NCBI GenBank assembly: GCA_036675505.1
Contig: JAKFEW010000160.1
Coordinates: 62,001-126,000, forward strand
DNA: 64,000 nucleotides
From: JAKFEW01 sp036675505
GTDB lineage: Bacteria > Cyanobacteriota > Sericytochromatia > S15B-MN24 > JAQBPE01
Direction: 5' to 3'
The position numbers were made by a program, and so were the translations under genes. Positions 50,605-59,671 of this stretch are shown here, piece by piece. The notes under the pieces are model-generated. The model was not told the origin of the DNA, did no database searches, and was given only the letters and a program-made list of their open reading frames with translations. Within the stretch, counting starts at the first letter, position 1; each line of letters begins with the position of its first letter.

Positions 50605-51566
50605 GCCCGCTGATGCTGTTGCTGACCTTCGTCGGCATCTTCGGCTTCATGTTCGGCGGCATGTACCTCGGGATGCGCGTGATGGCGGCCCGTCAGGCCG
50701 CCGCCACCGACGGCGGCGTGGTGACAGGCGGGGCGACCGGCGGCGAGGTCGACGTCACGATGCCCGTCAGGCCGGTCCGGCCCAGCGCCGCCGCCACGGC
50801 GCGGCTGGCCCGCGACGAGGAGCTCGCGAAGCGCTTGAAGCAAGCCGGCATCGGGGTCGAGCCCGAGGTCTTCCGCCAGCGGCTGGTGCGCGCGTCGTTG
50901 CTGGTCGCGATCATCGGCGTCGTGATGGGCGGCCTCGGCGTCGGCGGCCTGCTCTTCGGCCTGCTGCTGGGCTTCGCCACGTTCAAGGGCGGCGATTTCT
51001 ACATCCAGTTCAAGTACGACCAGCGCATGAACGAGTTCCTCGATCAATTCACGGACGCGCTGAGCGTGCTCGCGAACGGCGTGAAGAGCGGCCAGACCGT
51101 CCTGCAATGCTTCGAGACCATCGCGACCGATTTCCAGGACCCGATCCAGGGCGAGATGGAAGAGGTCCTCCAGGAGCTGCGCATGGGCGTGCCGATGGAC
51201 GAGGCGCTGGCCGCCTGGGCCACCCGGATGCCCCTGGAGGACCTCGAGATCGCCACGACCGCGCTCATCGTCCAGCGACAGACGGGCGGCAACGTGGCCG
51301 AGATCCTCGATACCGTCGCCAAGACCATCCGCGAGCGCAACAAGCTCTTCAAGCAAATCCGCACGCTGACCACCCAGGGCCGCATGAGCGGCGTCGTGCT
51401 GTCGCTGCTGCCGGTGGGCCTGTTCCTCGCGATGTTCCTGATCGCGCCGGAGCGGACGGGCCTGCTGCTCTCGCACCCGATCGGCCTCCTGCTCAGCGCC
51501 GTCGGCATCGGCGGCATCGTGGCGGGTGGTTACTTCATCAAGCGCATCGTGACGATCGAGGTCTGA
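50601..51566 (+). CDS. tadB: Tad inner-membrane protein TadB
   Basis: This 321-residue protein of the type II secretion F (T2SSF) family forms the inner-membrane platform for the TadA ATPase. It has an N-terminal helix (LMLLLTFVGIFGFMFGGMYL), a pair of helices near 85-125, the cytoplasmic T2SSF helix bundle QFTDALSVLANGVKSGQTVLQCFETIA and AAWATRMPLEDLEIATTALIVQRQTGGN, and two final helices. The start overlaps the ATPase stop (ATGA). Confidence 0.93.
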   Translation: MSPLMLLLTFVGIFGFMFGGMYLGMRVMAARQAAATDGGVVTGGATGGEVDVTMPVRPVRPSAAATARLARDEELAKRLKQAGIGVEPEVFRQRLVRASLLVAIIGVVMGGLGVGGLLFGLLLGFATFKGGDFYIQFKYDQRMNEFLDQFTDALSVLANGVKSGQTVLQCFETIATDFQDPIQGEMEEVLQELRMGVPMDEALAAWATRMPLEDLEIATTALIVQRQTGGNVAEILDTVAKTIRERNKLFKQIRTLTTQGRMSGVVLSLLPVGLFLAMFLIAPERTGLLLSHPIGLLLSAVGIGGIVAGGYFIKRIVTIEV

Positions 51567-51567
51567 G

Positions 51568-52542
51568 ATGGATCCATTCCTGCTCGCGCTTTTCGTCATG
51601 ATGTTCGCGTCGGTCCTGCTGTTCTTGCTGGCCATCGCGAAGCCCAAGCAAAAAGAAGACGTCGAGAGCCGCCTCAAGCGCCTCACGGCCGACGACGACG
51701 AGCGCCCCGCGTTCAAGCTGCCCGACCGCTTCGCCGAGCCCGAGGCCGAAGCCGGGCCGAAGTCCAAGAAGGACGCGATCGCGGACCTCAACGCCCAGCT
51801 CGACGCGCTGTTCAAGCCCGTGGCGAAGAAGCGCCTCACCGAGGCGGACGCCGGCGAGCTCGCGAAGATCCTCCAGGCCGCCGGCCGGTACGCCATGACG
51901 CCCCTGCAGCTGCGCATCTGGCAGTACAAGGCCGCCACGCTCATGCCGCTCGGCGTCGGCATCTTCTTCGCCGCCCTGATCGGCTTCAACCCGGCCGTGA
52001 CGCCGATCCTGGTGATCCTGGCGTCGGTCGCCGGATACTGGTATCCTGTGCTCACGCTGAACACTGAAGCGTCGCGTCGTCGCAATGCCATTCTCCGCAC
52101 GCTGCCGACCACCCTGGACCTCATGACCATCTGCGTCGAGGCCGGGCTGTCGCTCCAGGCGGCGATGGTGAAGGTGGTCGAGAAGAGCCGCCCGAGCCCG
52201 TTGCGGGAAGAGATCGACCAGGCGCTGCGCGAGATCCAGCTGGGCCGCCCCCGCGCGGATGCGCTCAAGGAGATGGGCCGGCGGATCAACCTCAAGGAGG
52301 TCAATTCCGTGGTGTTGTCGATGGTCCAGGCCGAGGCGATGGGCACGGGCATCGCGAAGAGCCTGCGCATCCAGTCCGAAATCGCGCGCGACAACCGCAT
52401 GCAGCGTGCCCAGGAGCAGGCGATGCAGGCGCCGGTCAAGCTCAGCTTCCCGCTGGTCTTCTTCATCTTCCCGGTCGTATTCATCGTCATCTTCGGGCCG
52501 GTCGCGCTCGAGCTCTTCACCAACTGGACCGCCGGCAAATGA
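51568..52542 (+). CDS. tadC: Tad inner-membrane protein TadC
   Basis: This is the second T2SSF-family protein of the locus, 324 residues. It has an N-terminal helix (LLALFVMMFASVLLFLLAIA), a basic cytoplasmic loop, helices near 125-160, the core LPTTLDLMTICVEAGLSLQAAMVKV, and a helix at the end (FPLVFFIFPVVFIVIFGPVAL). It starts 1 base after the tadB stop and overlaps the DUF192 gene by 4 bases. Confidence 0.92.
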   Translation: MDPFLLALFVMMFASVLLFLLAIAKPKQKEDVESRLKRLTADDDERPAFKLPDRFAEPEAEAGPKSKKDAIADLNAQLDALFKPVAKKRLTEADAGELAKILQAAGRYAMTPLQLRIWQYKAATLMPLGVGIFFAALIGFNPAVTPILVILASVAGYWYPVLTLNTEASRRRNAILRTLPTTLDLMTICVEAGLSLQAAMVKVVEKSRPSPLREEIDQALREIQLGRPRADALKEMGRRINLKEVNSVVLSMVQAEAMGTGIAKSLRIQSEIARDNRMQRAQEQAMQAPVKLSFPLVFFIFPVVFIVIFGPVALELFTNWTAGK

Positions 52543-52904
52543 GCCCCTCGACGTTCGAGGTTCGGGTGGCCGGGTCCGGCGCCGTGCTCGGCACGGCGAT
52601 CGGGCTCGCGAACTCATTTTTGACGCGCCTCAAGGGCCTGATGGGCCGCAAGACGCTGTCGGCCGGCGAGGGCCTGCTGATCGTGCCGTGCAACTCGATC
52701 CACTGCATGGGCATGAAGTTCTCGATCGACGCGCTGTTCCTGTCGCGCGAGGGCGAGGTGCTGCGGGTCGCGAGCGACGTCCTGCCGGGCAGCTTCGGGC
52801 CGATGGTCCGGGGCGCGCGGGCGGTGCTCGAGCTGCCGGCGGGCACCGCGGAGGCCGCTGGCGTGAAGGCGGGCGACAAGCTGGAAGGTTTGCCGGCTCT
52901 TTGA
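52539..52904 (+). CDS. DUF192 family protein
   Basis: This 121-residue protein is a DUF192 beta-barrel-like fold protein. The signature is the RLKGLMGRKTLSAGEGLLI segment followed by NSIHCMGMKFSIDALFLSREGEV and the C-terminal LELPAGTAEAAGVKAGDKLE. DUF192 genes often stand at the end of Tad loci, but the function is unknown. There is no signal peptide here, although many family members have one. The ATG overlaps tadC. Confidence 0.9.
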   Translation: MSPSTFEVRVAGSGAVLGTAIGLANSFLTRLKGLMGRKTLSAGEGLLIVPCNSIHCMGMKFSIDALFLSREGEVLRVASDVLPGSFGPMVRGARAVLELPAGTAEAAGVKAGDKLEGLPAL

Positions 52905-52942
52905 CGCGCGTCGTGTCACGGCGGTAGCGGGCGCCAGCCAGG

Positions 52943-52948
52943 TATAAT
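52943..52948 (+). promoter_or_regulatory. Consensus TATAAT 6 bases before the SLH-porin start
   Basis: GGTATAATCTGCACGTG: TATAAT at 52943-52948 is followed by six bases and then the GTG start at 52955. Transcription normally starts about six or seven bases after the -10, which is the G of the start codon. No Shine-Dalgarno lies in between, so the mRNA is probably leaderless. Confidence 0.65.
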
Positions 52949-52954
52949 CTGCAC

Positions 52955-54430
52955 GTGAACCACCGCAGCTTACTCGCCGCTCTGCTCGCCATCCCCATCG
53001 CCGCCCTGGCCGCCCAGGCCGCCACCGCTTTCCGTGATCTGCCGCCCGGCCACTGGGCGCGCAAGCCCGCCGGCATCCTCGCCGATGCGAAGATCATGAA
53101 GGGGCGCACGCTGGTGGACTTCAGCGGCGAGGTGCCGCTCACGCGCTACGAGCTCGCCGAAATCCTCAGCCAGCTCTACAACGAGGAAGGCCCGCCGGCC
53201 ACCTTCGTCGTGCTCAAGGACATGTCGCCGGGCCACGAGGCGACGCAGGCGGTGCAGCGCGTGATGGGCTACCAGCTCCTGGCGGCGCGCAAGCCTGGCG
53301 TGTTCGCCGGCGAGGAGGCCGTGACGCGCAAGGAGATCGCCGAGGCGCTCGACACGCTGCTCGAGCGGAACGGCGTCTCGCCGCCGGCGCGCAAGCGGAA
53401 CCCCGTGACGTTTTCGGACATCACGCCAGGCGGCTCGCTCGCGCCCGTCCTCGACCGCATCGTGAACCGCTACGCCATCATCGAGGGCAAGTACGGCTCG
53501 CCGTTCTACCCGAACAACGCCGTTACGCGCTTCCAGATGCTCAACATGCTGATCAAGGCGATGCCGTACCTGAACGCGGCCGTCGACCGCGAGCTCCGCG
53601 ACGCGATGCGGCCCTCGGCCGCGCCGCCCGCCTCGCCGCTGCCGTCCGGCGCGAGCCCCATCCCCGAAACGCCCTCGCCGTCGGAAGAGCCGACGGTGGT
53701 GCCCTTCACACCCCCGCCCTCGATCGCCCCCACGCCGGTGCCGGTGCAGGGCGGCGCGTTGCTGCGCAACCGGGGCGGTGGGCGCGCCGAGGTGCTGATG
53801 GTCTACAGCGAGGACCTGCCGACGGAAACGGGGGCGGTCGCGATCGGCGAGCAGCGGCAGTTCTCGGGCGGCGGGCTGCCCGGCGGCGGCGTCAACGCCG
53901 AGTACTGGGGCGCCCACGCGGGCGGCCGCCTGGACGTGCATTCCTATTACATCGGCTTCGACGTGCCGCACAACGGCAAGCAGGAGCCGATCGACGTGCT
54001 GGACACCGTCGCGATGGCGCAGGGCTGGTACAAGGCCGGCTCGGGCGCGAACTGGGAGCTCGCGTTCGGCGGCGCGGGCGTGTACCGCAAGGCCTACAAC
54101 CTCACAGGCAAGCTGATCGGCCAATACTACCTCACGACCGACAAGGACTACTTCGGCGCCGGTCCGGGCCTCATGTTCGGCCATCGCTTCTCGCCGGACC
54201 TCGACATGATCGGCACGGCGCTGGTCTTCCCGCTCGTGCAGAGCTACCAGCTGCCGCGCGGCGCCAAGTCGCTCACGCGCTGGGGCGCGGACCTCGACGT
54301 GCGCGCCGTCTACAAGCTGGGCGGCGGGCTCAGCCTCGACGGCGGCATCCATGCCTTCCTCAGCGGCGCCTTCAGCGGCGGCAGCCAGACGATGATCGGC
54401 GTCCATGCGGGCGCCACGATGGAGTTCTAG
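52955..54430 (+). CDS. SLH-domain outer-membrane porin
   Basis: This 491-residue protein has a GTG start, a signal peptide (LLAALLAIPIAALAAQAATA), and at least two SLH-like modules at the N-terminus: FRDLPPGHWARKPAGILADAKIMKG through TRYELAEILSQLY, and FSDITPGG through YPNNAVTRFQMLNMLIKAMPY. A Pro/Ser-rich linker follows at about 220-260. From 270 on the chain looks like an outer-membrane barrel and ends HAGATMEF with terminal Phe. SLH porins tie the outer membrane to peptidoglycan. The DUF2993 gene starts 3 bases after its stop. Confidence 0.85.
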   Translation: MNHRSLLAALLAIPIAALAAQAATAFRDLPPGHWARKPAGILADAKIMKGRTLVDFSGEVPLTRYELAEILSQLYNEEGPPATFVVLKDMSPGHEATQAVQRVMGYQLLAARKPGVFAGEEAVTRKEIAEALDTLLERNGVSPPARKRNPVTFSDITPGGSLAPVLDRIVNRYAIIEGKYGSPFYPNNAVTRFQMLNMLIKAMPYLNAAVDRELRDAMRPSAAPPASPLPSGASPIPETPSPSEEPTVVPFTPPPSIAPTPVPVQGGALLRNRGGGRAEVLMVYSEDLPTETGAVAIGEQRQFSGGGLPGGGVNAEYWGAHAGGRLDVHSYYIGFDVPHNGKQEPIDVLDTVAMAQGWYKAGSGANWELAFGGAGVYRKAYNLTGKLIGQYYLTTDKDYFGAGPGLMFGHRFSPDLDMIGTALVFPLVQSYQLPRGAKSLTRWGADLDVRAVYKLGGGLSLDGGIHAFLSGAFSGGSQTMIGVHAGATMEF

Positions 54431-54433
54431 GCG

Positions 54434-55213
54434 ATGATCGAGTTCTTCACGACGCTGGGCGCGGTGGTGGTGTTGGCCGTCGGCGCCTTCGTGCCGGGCT
54501 TCGTGGGCGGCAACGCCGAGCGTGCGCTGGCCGAGCGGTTTCCAGGCACCCGGCCGCAGGTGCGCGTCGAGGCGGATCCGTTCCTCGAGCTGCCATGGGG
54601 CCACCTCCCCCGCGTCACGGTCGACCTCGACGGCGCCGAGTTCGGCCCCCTCGCGATCCCGGATTTCGACCTCGAGGCGACCAACGTCCGGGTGCCGCCG
54701 GGCGCGGTCTGGGGCCGCGGCCGGCCCGAGCTGCTCGCGCCGGCCGACGTACGCGTGCGCCTCGGCGGCACGGCCGACGCGTGGCGGGCGTCGCTCGCGA
54801 GGGCGATGAGCGGCGGCGCGCTCGCGGATATGGAGATGCCGAAGAGCCCGCTCGGCATGGTGATGGGCGGCAAGGGCGACATGGCCGGCCTCGAAATCAC
54901 GCTCGAGCCGGGTCGGCTGGGCTTGAAGGCGGAGATCACCGGCAAGACCGGCGCGAAGCTGCCCATGAGCTTCTCCTTCGCCCCCACCGTTTCCGAGGAT
55001 GGCCGTCAGCTGACGATGCGCGAGCCGCGGGTGATGATCGGCAACCAGGCCCTGCCGGCGGCCCTGATGGGGCTCGCCTCCGCGGCGCCGCTGCTGGATC
55101 TCGCCGACACCCGGCTGCCGGGGCGCGACTGGAAGTTCACGTCGCTCGCCGTCGGGCCCGAGGGGGTCTGGGTCGAGGTGACGGGCGTGATCGAGACGTT
55201 GTCGTCGAAGTAG
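54434..55213 (+). CDS. DUF2993 (LmeA-like) protein
   Basis: This 259-residue protein has an N-terminal helix or signal (LGAVVVLAVGAFVPGFVG). The remainder matches the DUF2993 pattern: VRVEADPFLELPWGHLPRVTVDLDGAEFGPLAIPDFDLEA-like strands (here in short units), the acidic turn GAEFG, and amphipathic beta-repeats. In other bacteria family members bind lipids or are in periplasmic lipid transfer. The function here is unknown. It is co-transcribed with the SLH-porin. Confidence 0.82.
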   Translation: MIEFFTTLGAVVVLAVGAFVPGFVGGNAERALAERFPGTRPQVRVEADPFLELPWGHLPRVTVDLDGAEFGPLAIPDFDLEATNVRVPPGAVWGRGRPELLAPADVRVRLGGTADAWRASLARAMSGGALADMEMPKSPLGMVMGGKGDMAGLEITLEPGRLGLKAEITGKTGAKLPMSFSFAPTVSEDGRQLTMREPRVMIGNQALPAALMGLASAAPLLDLADTRLPGRDWKFTSLAVGPEGVWVEVTGVIETLSSK

Positions 55214-55228
55214 CCCTGCTCCCTTGCC

Positions 55229-56431
55229 CTAAGGGGAGAGGGTGACCTCGGCGTAGACGGGCTGGTGATCGGAGCCCGTGGCTGTATGGTCGATGGTCGC
55301 TGTGGTCACGCGCGCGTTGTGGCTCACCAGCACGTTGTCGAAGCGCTTGCGGGCGCCCTTGTGGCTCGCGCCGTCGGCGGCGAGCAGCATCTCGCGGAAC
55401 GCGGGCGTGCCGGGCTTGAGGGCCTGCAGCGCGGCGCGCGCCTGCTCCGGCGTGTACGCCTTCCCGCCGACCAGCACGGTCCGGCTCGGCGCGGTCCAGT
55501 AATCCTGCATCGTGGCCTTGAGGCGCTCCAGCGCCGCGAGGTTGGCCGCATCCGCGGCGTTGCCGGGGGTCCAGCCGTCGTAGCGGTCCGCGAACTCGCT
55601 CGCCGTGTCCGTCAAGGTGTCGTAGGCGCCCTTCGCGTCCGCCCGGGCGGCCTGGGTGAAGTTGAAGTTCGTGTTGAAGTCGCCGCCCGCGATCACCACA
55701 TGGCCCTCCTTCTCCCAGCGCGCCGAGAGATCGGCGAGGAAGCCGAGCTGGGTCGTGTTGGCGTCGGTCATCGCGAGGCTCTGGTGCACGTCGAGCAGGT
55801 CGACGGTCTTGCCGCCCACCTTCACCTGCGCATGCAAGACCGTGCGCGCCTGCAGCGGCTCGATCGACTTGATCGGGCTGCCCTTCTCCTTCCACTCCTC
55901 GCGGAACTTCCCGATGCGGCGGACCCAACCCTGGCCGGGCACCATGAGCTCCTCGGCCCGCGCGATCGGATAGCGCGAGAGGATCGCCTTGCCGCGCGGA
56001 TGGAACCGGCTGCCCATGTAAGTCATGTGCAGGCCGAGCTTCTCGGCGAGCCTGCGCGCCGATTCGTCCGAGGCCTCCTGGATCAGCACGACGTCCGGCC
56101 GCTGGGCGACGAGCGTGGCCTCGACCTCCTCGATCTTCTGGCCGCCGAGCATGATGTTGTAGCTCGCCACGCGCAGGCCGGTGGCCCTGGGGTCGGGCTT
56201 CGCGGCCGGGTTGGTCCAGACCACGTCGGGGTTCCAGACGTGCGAGACGAAGTCGCTCACGGCGTGCCAGACTTTCGCGAGGCCGCTGGGCGCGGCAGCC
56301 ATCGCTGCGGCCGCCGGCGCAGGCGCTGGCGCCGGGGCGGCGAGCGCGGCGGGCGCTGCAACGCGCGGCGCAGCGGCAGCCGCGGGGCGGCGGGCGGAGG
56401 TTGCGCGAGCGGGCTGGGTGTCGATGCGCAT
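55229..56431 (-). CDS. Endonuclease/exonuclease/phosphatase family protein, paralogue 1
   Basis: This 400-residue protein has about 85 Ala/Pro-rich N-terminal residues, then a helical stretch WHAVSDFVSHVWNPDVVWTNPAA. The EEP domain (Mg2+-dependent phosphodiesterase fold) follows: RVASYNIMLGGQKIEEVE, PDVVLIQEASDESARRLA, VVIAGGDFNTNFNFTQ, and the final SDHQPVYAEV with the catalytic His. The substrate is unknown. It starts 4 bases downstream of paralogue 2. Confidence 0.88.
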   Translation of the reverse strand: MRIDTQPARATSARRPAAAAAPRVAAPAALAAPAPAPAPAAAAMAAAPSGLAKVWHAVSDFVSHVWNPDVVWTNPAAKPDPRATGLRVASYNIMLGGQKIEEVEATLVAQRPDVVLIQEASDESARRLAEKLGLHMTYMGSRFHPRGKAILSRYPIARAEELMVPGQGWVRRIGKFREEWKEKGSPIKSIEPLQARTVLHAQVKVGGKTVDLLDVHQSLAMTDANTTQLGFLADLSARWEKEGHVVIAGGDFNTNFNFTQAARADAKGAYDTLTDTASEFADRYDGWTPGNAADAANLAALERLKATMQDYWTAPSRTVLVGGKAYTPEQARAALQALKPGTPAFREMLLAADGASHKGARKRFDNVLVSHNARVTTATIDHTATGSDHQPVYAEVTLSP

Positions 56432-56435
56432 CGGG

Positions 56436-57623
56436 TTACCTCCAGGTCAGCTCGGTCGAGACCGGCTGATGGTCGCTGGCACGGGTGGTCTGATCGATGT
56501 GGGAGGCCTCCACGCGCACGTCGCGCGAGGCGAAGATGTTGTCGAAGCGCTTGCGACCGCCCAGGCAGGTGATGCCGTCGACCGCGAGGCGCAGGGCCTC
56601 GTGGCGCCTGGTGCCGGCCGGCTCGGCGCGCAGCGCCGCGAGCGCCTGCTCGAGCGTCAGGGTCTGGCCGAGCACGCGAACGGTGCGCGAAGGGGCCTCC
56701 CAGAAGCCGGTCATGCCACGCTGCAAGCGGGCTGCAGCGGCCTGGTTCGCGGCGAACCCCATGTTGCCGGCGCCGGCGCCGTAGCGGTCGGCATACTCGG
56801 CCTTGGTATCGGTGGGCGTCGCGATCATGCCCTTCCCGTCGGCGACGCCGGGCGCGCCCGGGGCGATCGCGAAGTTCGCGTTCCAGTCGCCCGCAGCCAC
56901 GACCGTGTGGCCCTGTGCCGCCAGGCGCTCCGTCAGGCCGGCGATCTGGTCGATCTGCCGGGCGTTGGTCTGGTTACCGAAGAGCGTGAGGTGGCCGTCG
57001 AGCACGTCCACCGTGCGATCGCCCACCTTGATCGTGGCGTGCAACATATGCCGGCTGTCGAGCGTCCCGAGGCGCGGCCCGCCCTCGCGCAGCTTGCGCC
57101 AGAACTCACCGAGGCGGTCCTTCCAGGGGTTCACGAGGTTGACGTTCTCGGCCTTCTCGATCGGGTAGCGCGAGAGGATCGCGTTGCCGCCGTAGCTGTG
57201 CAGCGGGTTTTCGTGCCAGGCCACGTGCATGCCGAGCCGCCGGGCCAGCGCGCGGGCCGAGGCCTCGGAGGCTTCCTGCAGGCAGACCACGTCGCCGTCC
57301 AGGCCTTGGAGGTCGCGGGCGATGCCGTCGAGGTTCTGGCCCTTGACGTAGATGTTGTAGCTGACGACCTTGAGGCCGCCGCGGTCGGGCGGCGTGGGGG
57401 CGGCCGGGTTGTGCCAGACGCCCGATGGCTTCACGAGGTGGCGCAGGAAGCCGAAGGCGCCTGCGAAGAAAGACCGCGCACCGTCCAAGAGGTCGAGCTT
57501 CCGGGCGGGCGGCGCATCGGGATGCACCTTGGCCGGCGGCAACGGCGCGACAGGGCCCGGCGCCTGCGCCTGGCGCCGGACGACGGGCGCAGGCGCCAGC
57601 GCGCCCACGGTGACCATGCTCAT
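56436..57623 (-). CDS. Endonuclease/exonuclease/phosphatase family protein, paralogue 2
   Basis: This 395-residue protein has the same order as paralogue 1: a Pro/Ala-rich N-terminus, the helical segment FFAGAFGFLRHLVKPSGVWHNPAA, then the EEP domain with VVSYNIYVKGQNLDGIA, GDVVCLQEASEASARALARRLG, TVVAAGDWNANFAIAPG and SDHQPVSTELTW. The catalytic Asn, Glu, Asp and His positions are kept in both copies. The start at 57623 has GGAG before GTGGGTTTC. The pair looks like an old tandem duplication. No signal peptide is visible. Confidence 0.88.
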   Translation of the reverse strand: MSMVTVGALAPAPVVRRQAQAPGPVAPLPPAKVHPDAPPARKLDLLDGARSFFAGAFGFLRHLVKPSGVWHNPAAPTPPDRGGLKVVSYNIYVKGQNLDGIARDLQGLDGDVVCLQEASEASARALARRLGMHVAWHENPLHSYGGNAILSRYPIEKAENVNLVNPWKDRLGEFWRKLREGGPRLGTLDSRHMLHATIKVGDRTVDVLDGHLTLFGNQTNARQIDQIAGLTERLAAQGHTVVAAGDWNANFAIAPGAPGVADGKGMIATPTDTKAEYADRYGAGAGNMGFAANQAAAARLQRGMTGFWEAPSRTVRVLGQTLTLEQALAALRAEPAGTRRHEALRLAVDGITCLGGRKRFDNIFASRDVRVEASHIDQTTRASDHQPVSTELTWR

Positions 57624-57764
57624 GAAACCCACTCCACTTAACTCCCAACTAACAGCCTTATCGGACCGGTCGGCCGGCAATCGGTTATATGGGGGGTAAA
57701 CTCGCGTTAATTTCCGCGCGGCGGGGCGGGGTGAGGCCATCGGCGCCGGCGGGAACAAGGGGGC

Positions 57765-59558
57765 GTGTCCGCCGCCATGTCCGCCCGTCTTCTCCCTTAC
57801 GTCGTGGTCGTGCTCGCCTGGGCCTTCAGCCTGTGGGCCTCCGCAGGCCTCGGCGACGGCCAGGTGCGCTGGCTCTCGGCCCACACGCTGGCGTCGTTCC
57901 AGGGCTACGATCGCTGGGGCCTGGGGCCCACGCTCGGGGCGAACCTGGTCCTGCCGTACGCGCCCGAGACGGCCGGCGTGGACCTGCGGGCGCTCGAGAA
58001 GCACGAGGGCGGCTACCTCACCTACCCTTCGGCCTGGACCGTGGCGCTATACCTGCCCTACGCGGCGCTGAGGCTCGTGTTCCCCGGTCTGGCGCCGGGC
58101 GAGGGCTACCTGCAGGCCGCCGGGCTCCTGCTGGTGCGGCTCGTCGGCGCGCTCGCGATCTTCGCCGCGACGCGCGAGCTCGGGCGCATCGCCCTGCGAC
58201 CGACCGCGCCGGCCTGGCATGCGACGGCGCCGGGGTTGACGGTGGCTGTCGCCTGGCTCTGCGCCCCGGCCGTGCTCTGGTACACCCGCGCGGATCTCTT
58301 CGCGGACCAGTTCGTGCTGCCGGCCTGTTATGTCGCGATCGCCGTGGCCCTGCGCGCCCGCTTCCGGCTGGCCGCGCTGACCCGGCGACGCTCGATGCTG
58401 CTCGCCCTGGCCGGCTTCTTCGCCTGGAGCACGGAGTGGGTCGGCTGGGTCACGATGGGGGTGCTCCTCGCGGCCTTCGCCTGGCGGAGCTGGGCGGAGC
58501 TGCCGGGCGCGACGTCGGAGGCGCGGATCGCCGCGTTCCTGCGCGAGGGCGGCATCCTGATCTGGCCCTGCGTGCTCGCGATCGGCCTCTACGCGATCCA
58601 GCTGGCGTACTTCCACGAGGCCTTGCAGGACCTCATCATGACCTTCCGCCGGCGCGCGCTCTCGCGCGTGGCCGACGACGGCCAGGCGCTCGCCACCGGC
58701 GTGATTCTCGGGCGCCTGCTGAGCTTCGGCGCGAAGAACCTGCCGACCCTGCTGCAGAACGGGCTGCGCGACTTCGTGCAGGCGCTGCTGGGCGGCAGCG
58801 GCACGCCCCTCACGGTGGTCGCGCCCGTCCTCGCGCTCCTGGCCGCCGTCGCAGGCACGATCGCCACCTGGCGCGCGGCGCCGGACCGCCGGCTCGCGGG
58901 GCTCGCGATCGCCGCCGTGCTCGCCCCGCCGATCCTCCACACGATGCTCCTGCTGCAACATGCCGCCATCCACAAGTTCTCGATGCTCAAGCTGGCGTTC
59001 CCGCTCGAGCTGGTGATCATCGGCCTGCCGGCGCTGGCGTTGCTGCAGCGGCTGCCGACGAACCACGCGGCGCGGGGCGTCACGCTCGCGCGCGGCGTGG
59101 CCGTCGGGCTCGCCGTGGTGGCCGGGCTGCTGCTCGCCGACGCGCGCCCTGCGGCCATGGCCGTCGCCGAGCCGCCCAGTCGCCTGGTGGCGGACCTCCA
59201 GGCGCTCGTCGCGACCGCCGTCCGGCCGAACGAGCTCGTGGTGTCGGAGGCCTTCGGCTACGACACGATGCACGCGCTCGCGCACTGGAACGTGGGGCGG
59301 CTGATCTACCACCCCGATATGCTGGCGGGGTTGGCGCCCAAGCTGCGGCCGGGGGCGCTGGACGACGCCAGCCCTGTAGTGCTGGCGCTGGCGTCCGAGG
59401 CCGAGCGCTCGCGGCTGGCGCCGCTGGTGGTGGGCGGGTGGCAGGCTGCACCCACGACGGTGCTCGGACAGCCGGTGGTGATCGGGCGGGTGCCGAAAGG
59501 CGTGCTCGGGGCCTGGCTGAAGGCGAACGCGCGGCCCTATGCCGGCCGCAAAAGGTGA
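57765..59558 (+). CDS. Polytopic membrane protein, possibly glycosyltransferase-like
   Basis: This 597-residue protein has about ten to twelve hydrophobic helices. The first loop after helix 1 contains EKHEGGYLTYPSAW. A periplasmic-type C-terminal domain of about 130 residues (VADLQALVATAVRPNELVVSEAFGYDTMHALAHWNVGRL) follows the last helix. This layout resembles GT-C type glycosyltransferases, but I see no clear DxD or ExD motif in the first loop, so the function is open. The start is GTG at 57765 or ATG at 57777. Confidence 0.7.
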   Translation: MSAAMSARLLPYVVVVLAWAFSLWASAGLGDGQVRWLSAHTLASFQGYDRWGLGPTLGANLVLPYAPETAGVDLRALEKHEGGYLTYPSAWTVALYLPYAALRLVFPGLAPGEGYLQAAGLLLVRLVGALAIFAATRELGRIALRPTAPAWHATAPGLTVAVAWLCAPAVLWYTRADLFADQFVLPACYVAIAVALRARFRLAALTRRRSMLLALAGFFAWSTEWVGWVTMGVLLAAFAWRSWAELPGATSEARIAAFLREGGILIWPCVLAIGLYAIQLAYFHEALQDLIMTFRRRALSRVADDGQALATGVILGRLLSFGAKNLPTLLQNGLRDFVQALLGGSGTPLTVVAPVLALLAAVAGTIATWRAAPDRRLAGLAIAAVLAPPILHTMLLLQHAAIHKFSMLKLAFPLELVIIGLPALALLQRLPTNHAARGVTLARGVAVGLAVVAGLLLADARPAAMAVAEPPSRLVADLQALVATAVRPNELVVSEAFGYDTMHALAHWNVGRLIYHPDMLAGLAPKLRPGALDDASPVVLALASEAERSRLAPLVVGGWQAAPTTVLGQPVVIGRVPKGVLGAWLKANARPYAGRKR

Positions 59559-59569
59559 ATCGGCCATTT

Positions 59570-59628
59570 CCATTGTAGATCGGGTGACCGAGGCCGCTTC
59601 CCGGACGCGCGCACCCGATCTACAATGG
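59570..59628. repeat. Perfect 17-bp inverted repeat with 25-base spacer
   Basis: CCATTGTAGATCGGGTG (59570-59586) and CACCCGATCTACAATGG (59612-59628) are exact inverted copies. It lies between the membrane protein gene and mlaE. It is unlike the GC-rich hairpins elsewhere in the window. It could be a terminator-like hairpin, an operator pair or a small mobile repeat. Confidence 0.65.
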
Positions 59629-59645
59629 CGGACCGCCATTTTTAG

Positions 59646-59666
59646 CCGCCCCACCCACCCGAGACC
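59646..59666 (-). repeat. Partial G-rich repeat, copy E, in the mlaE leader
   Basis: On the minus strand GGGTGGGTGGGGCGGCT matches the core and right flank of the G-rich repeat family. It is short and has three full G-runs. It ends just before the mlaE start codon at 59672, with the G-rich strand opposite to the mlaE mRNA. Confidence 0.4.
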
Positions 59667-59671
59667 ATGCC

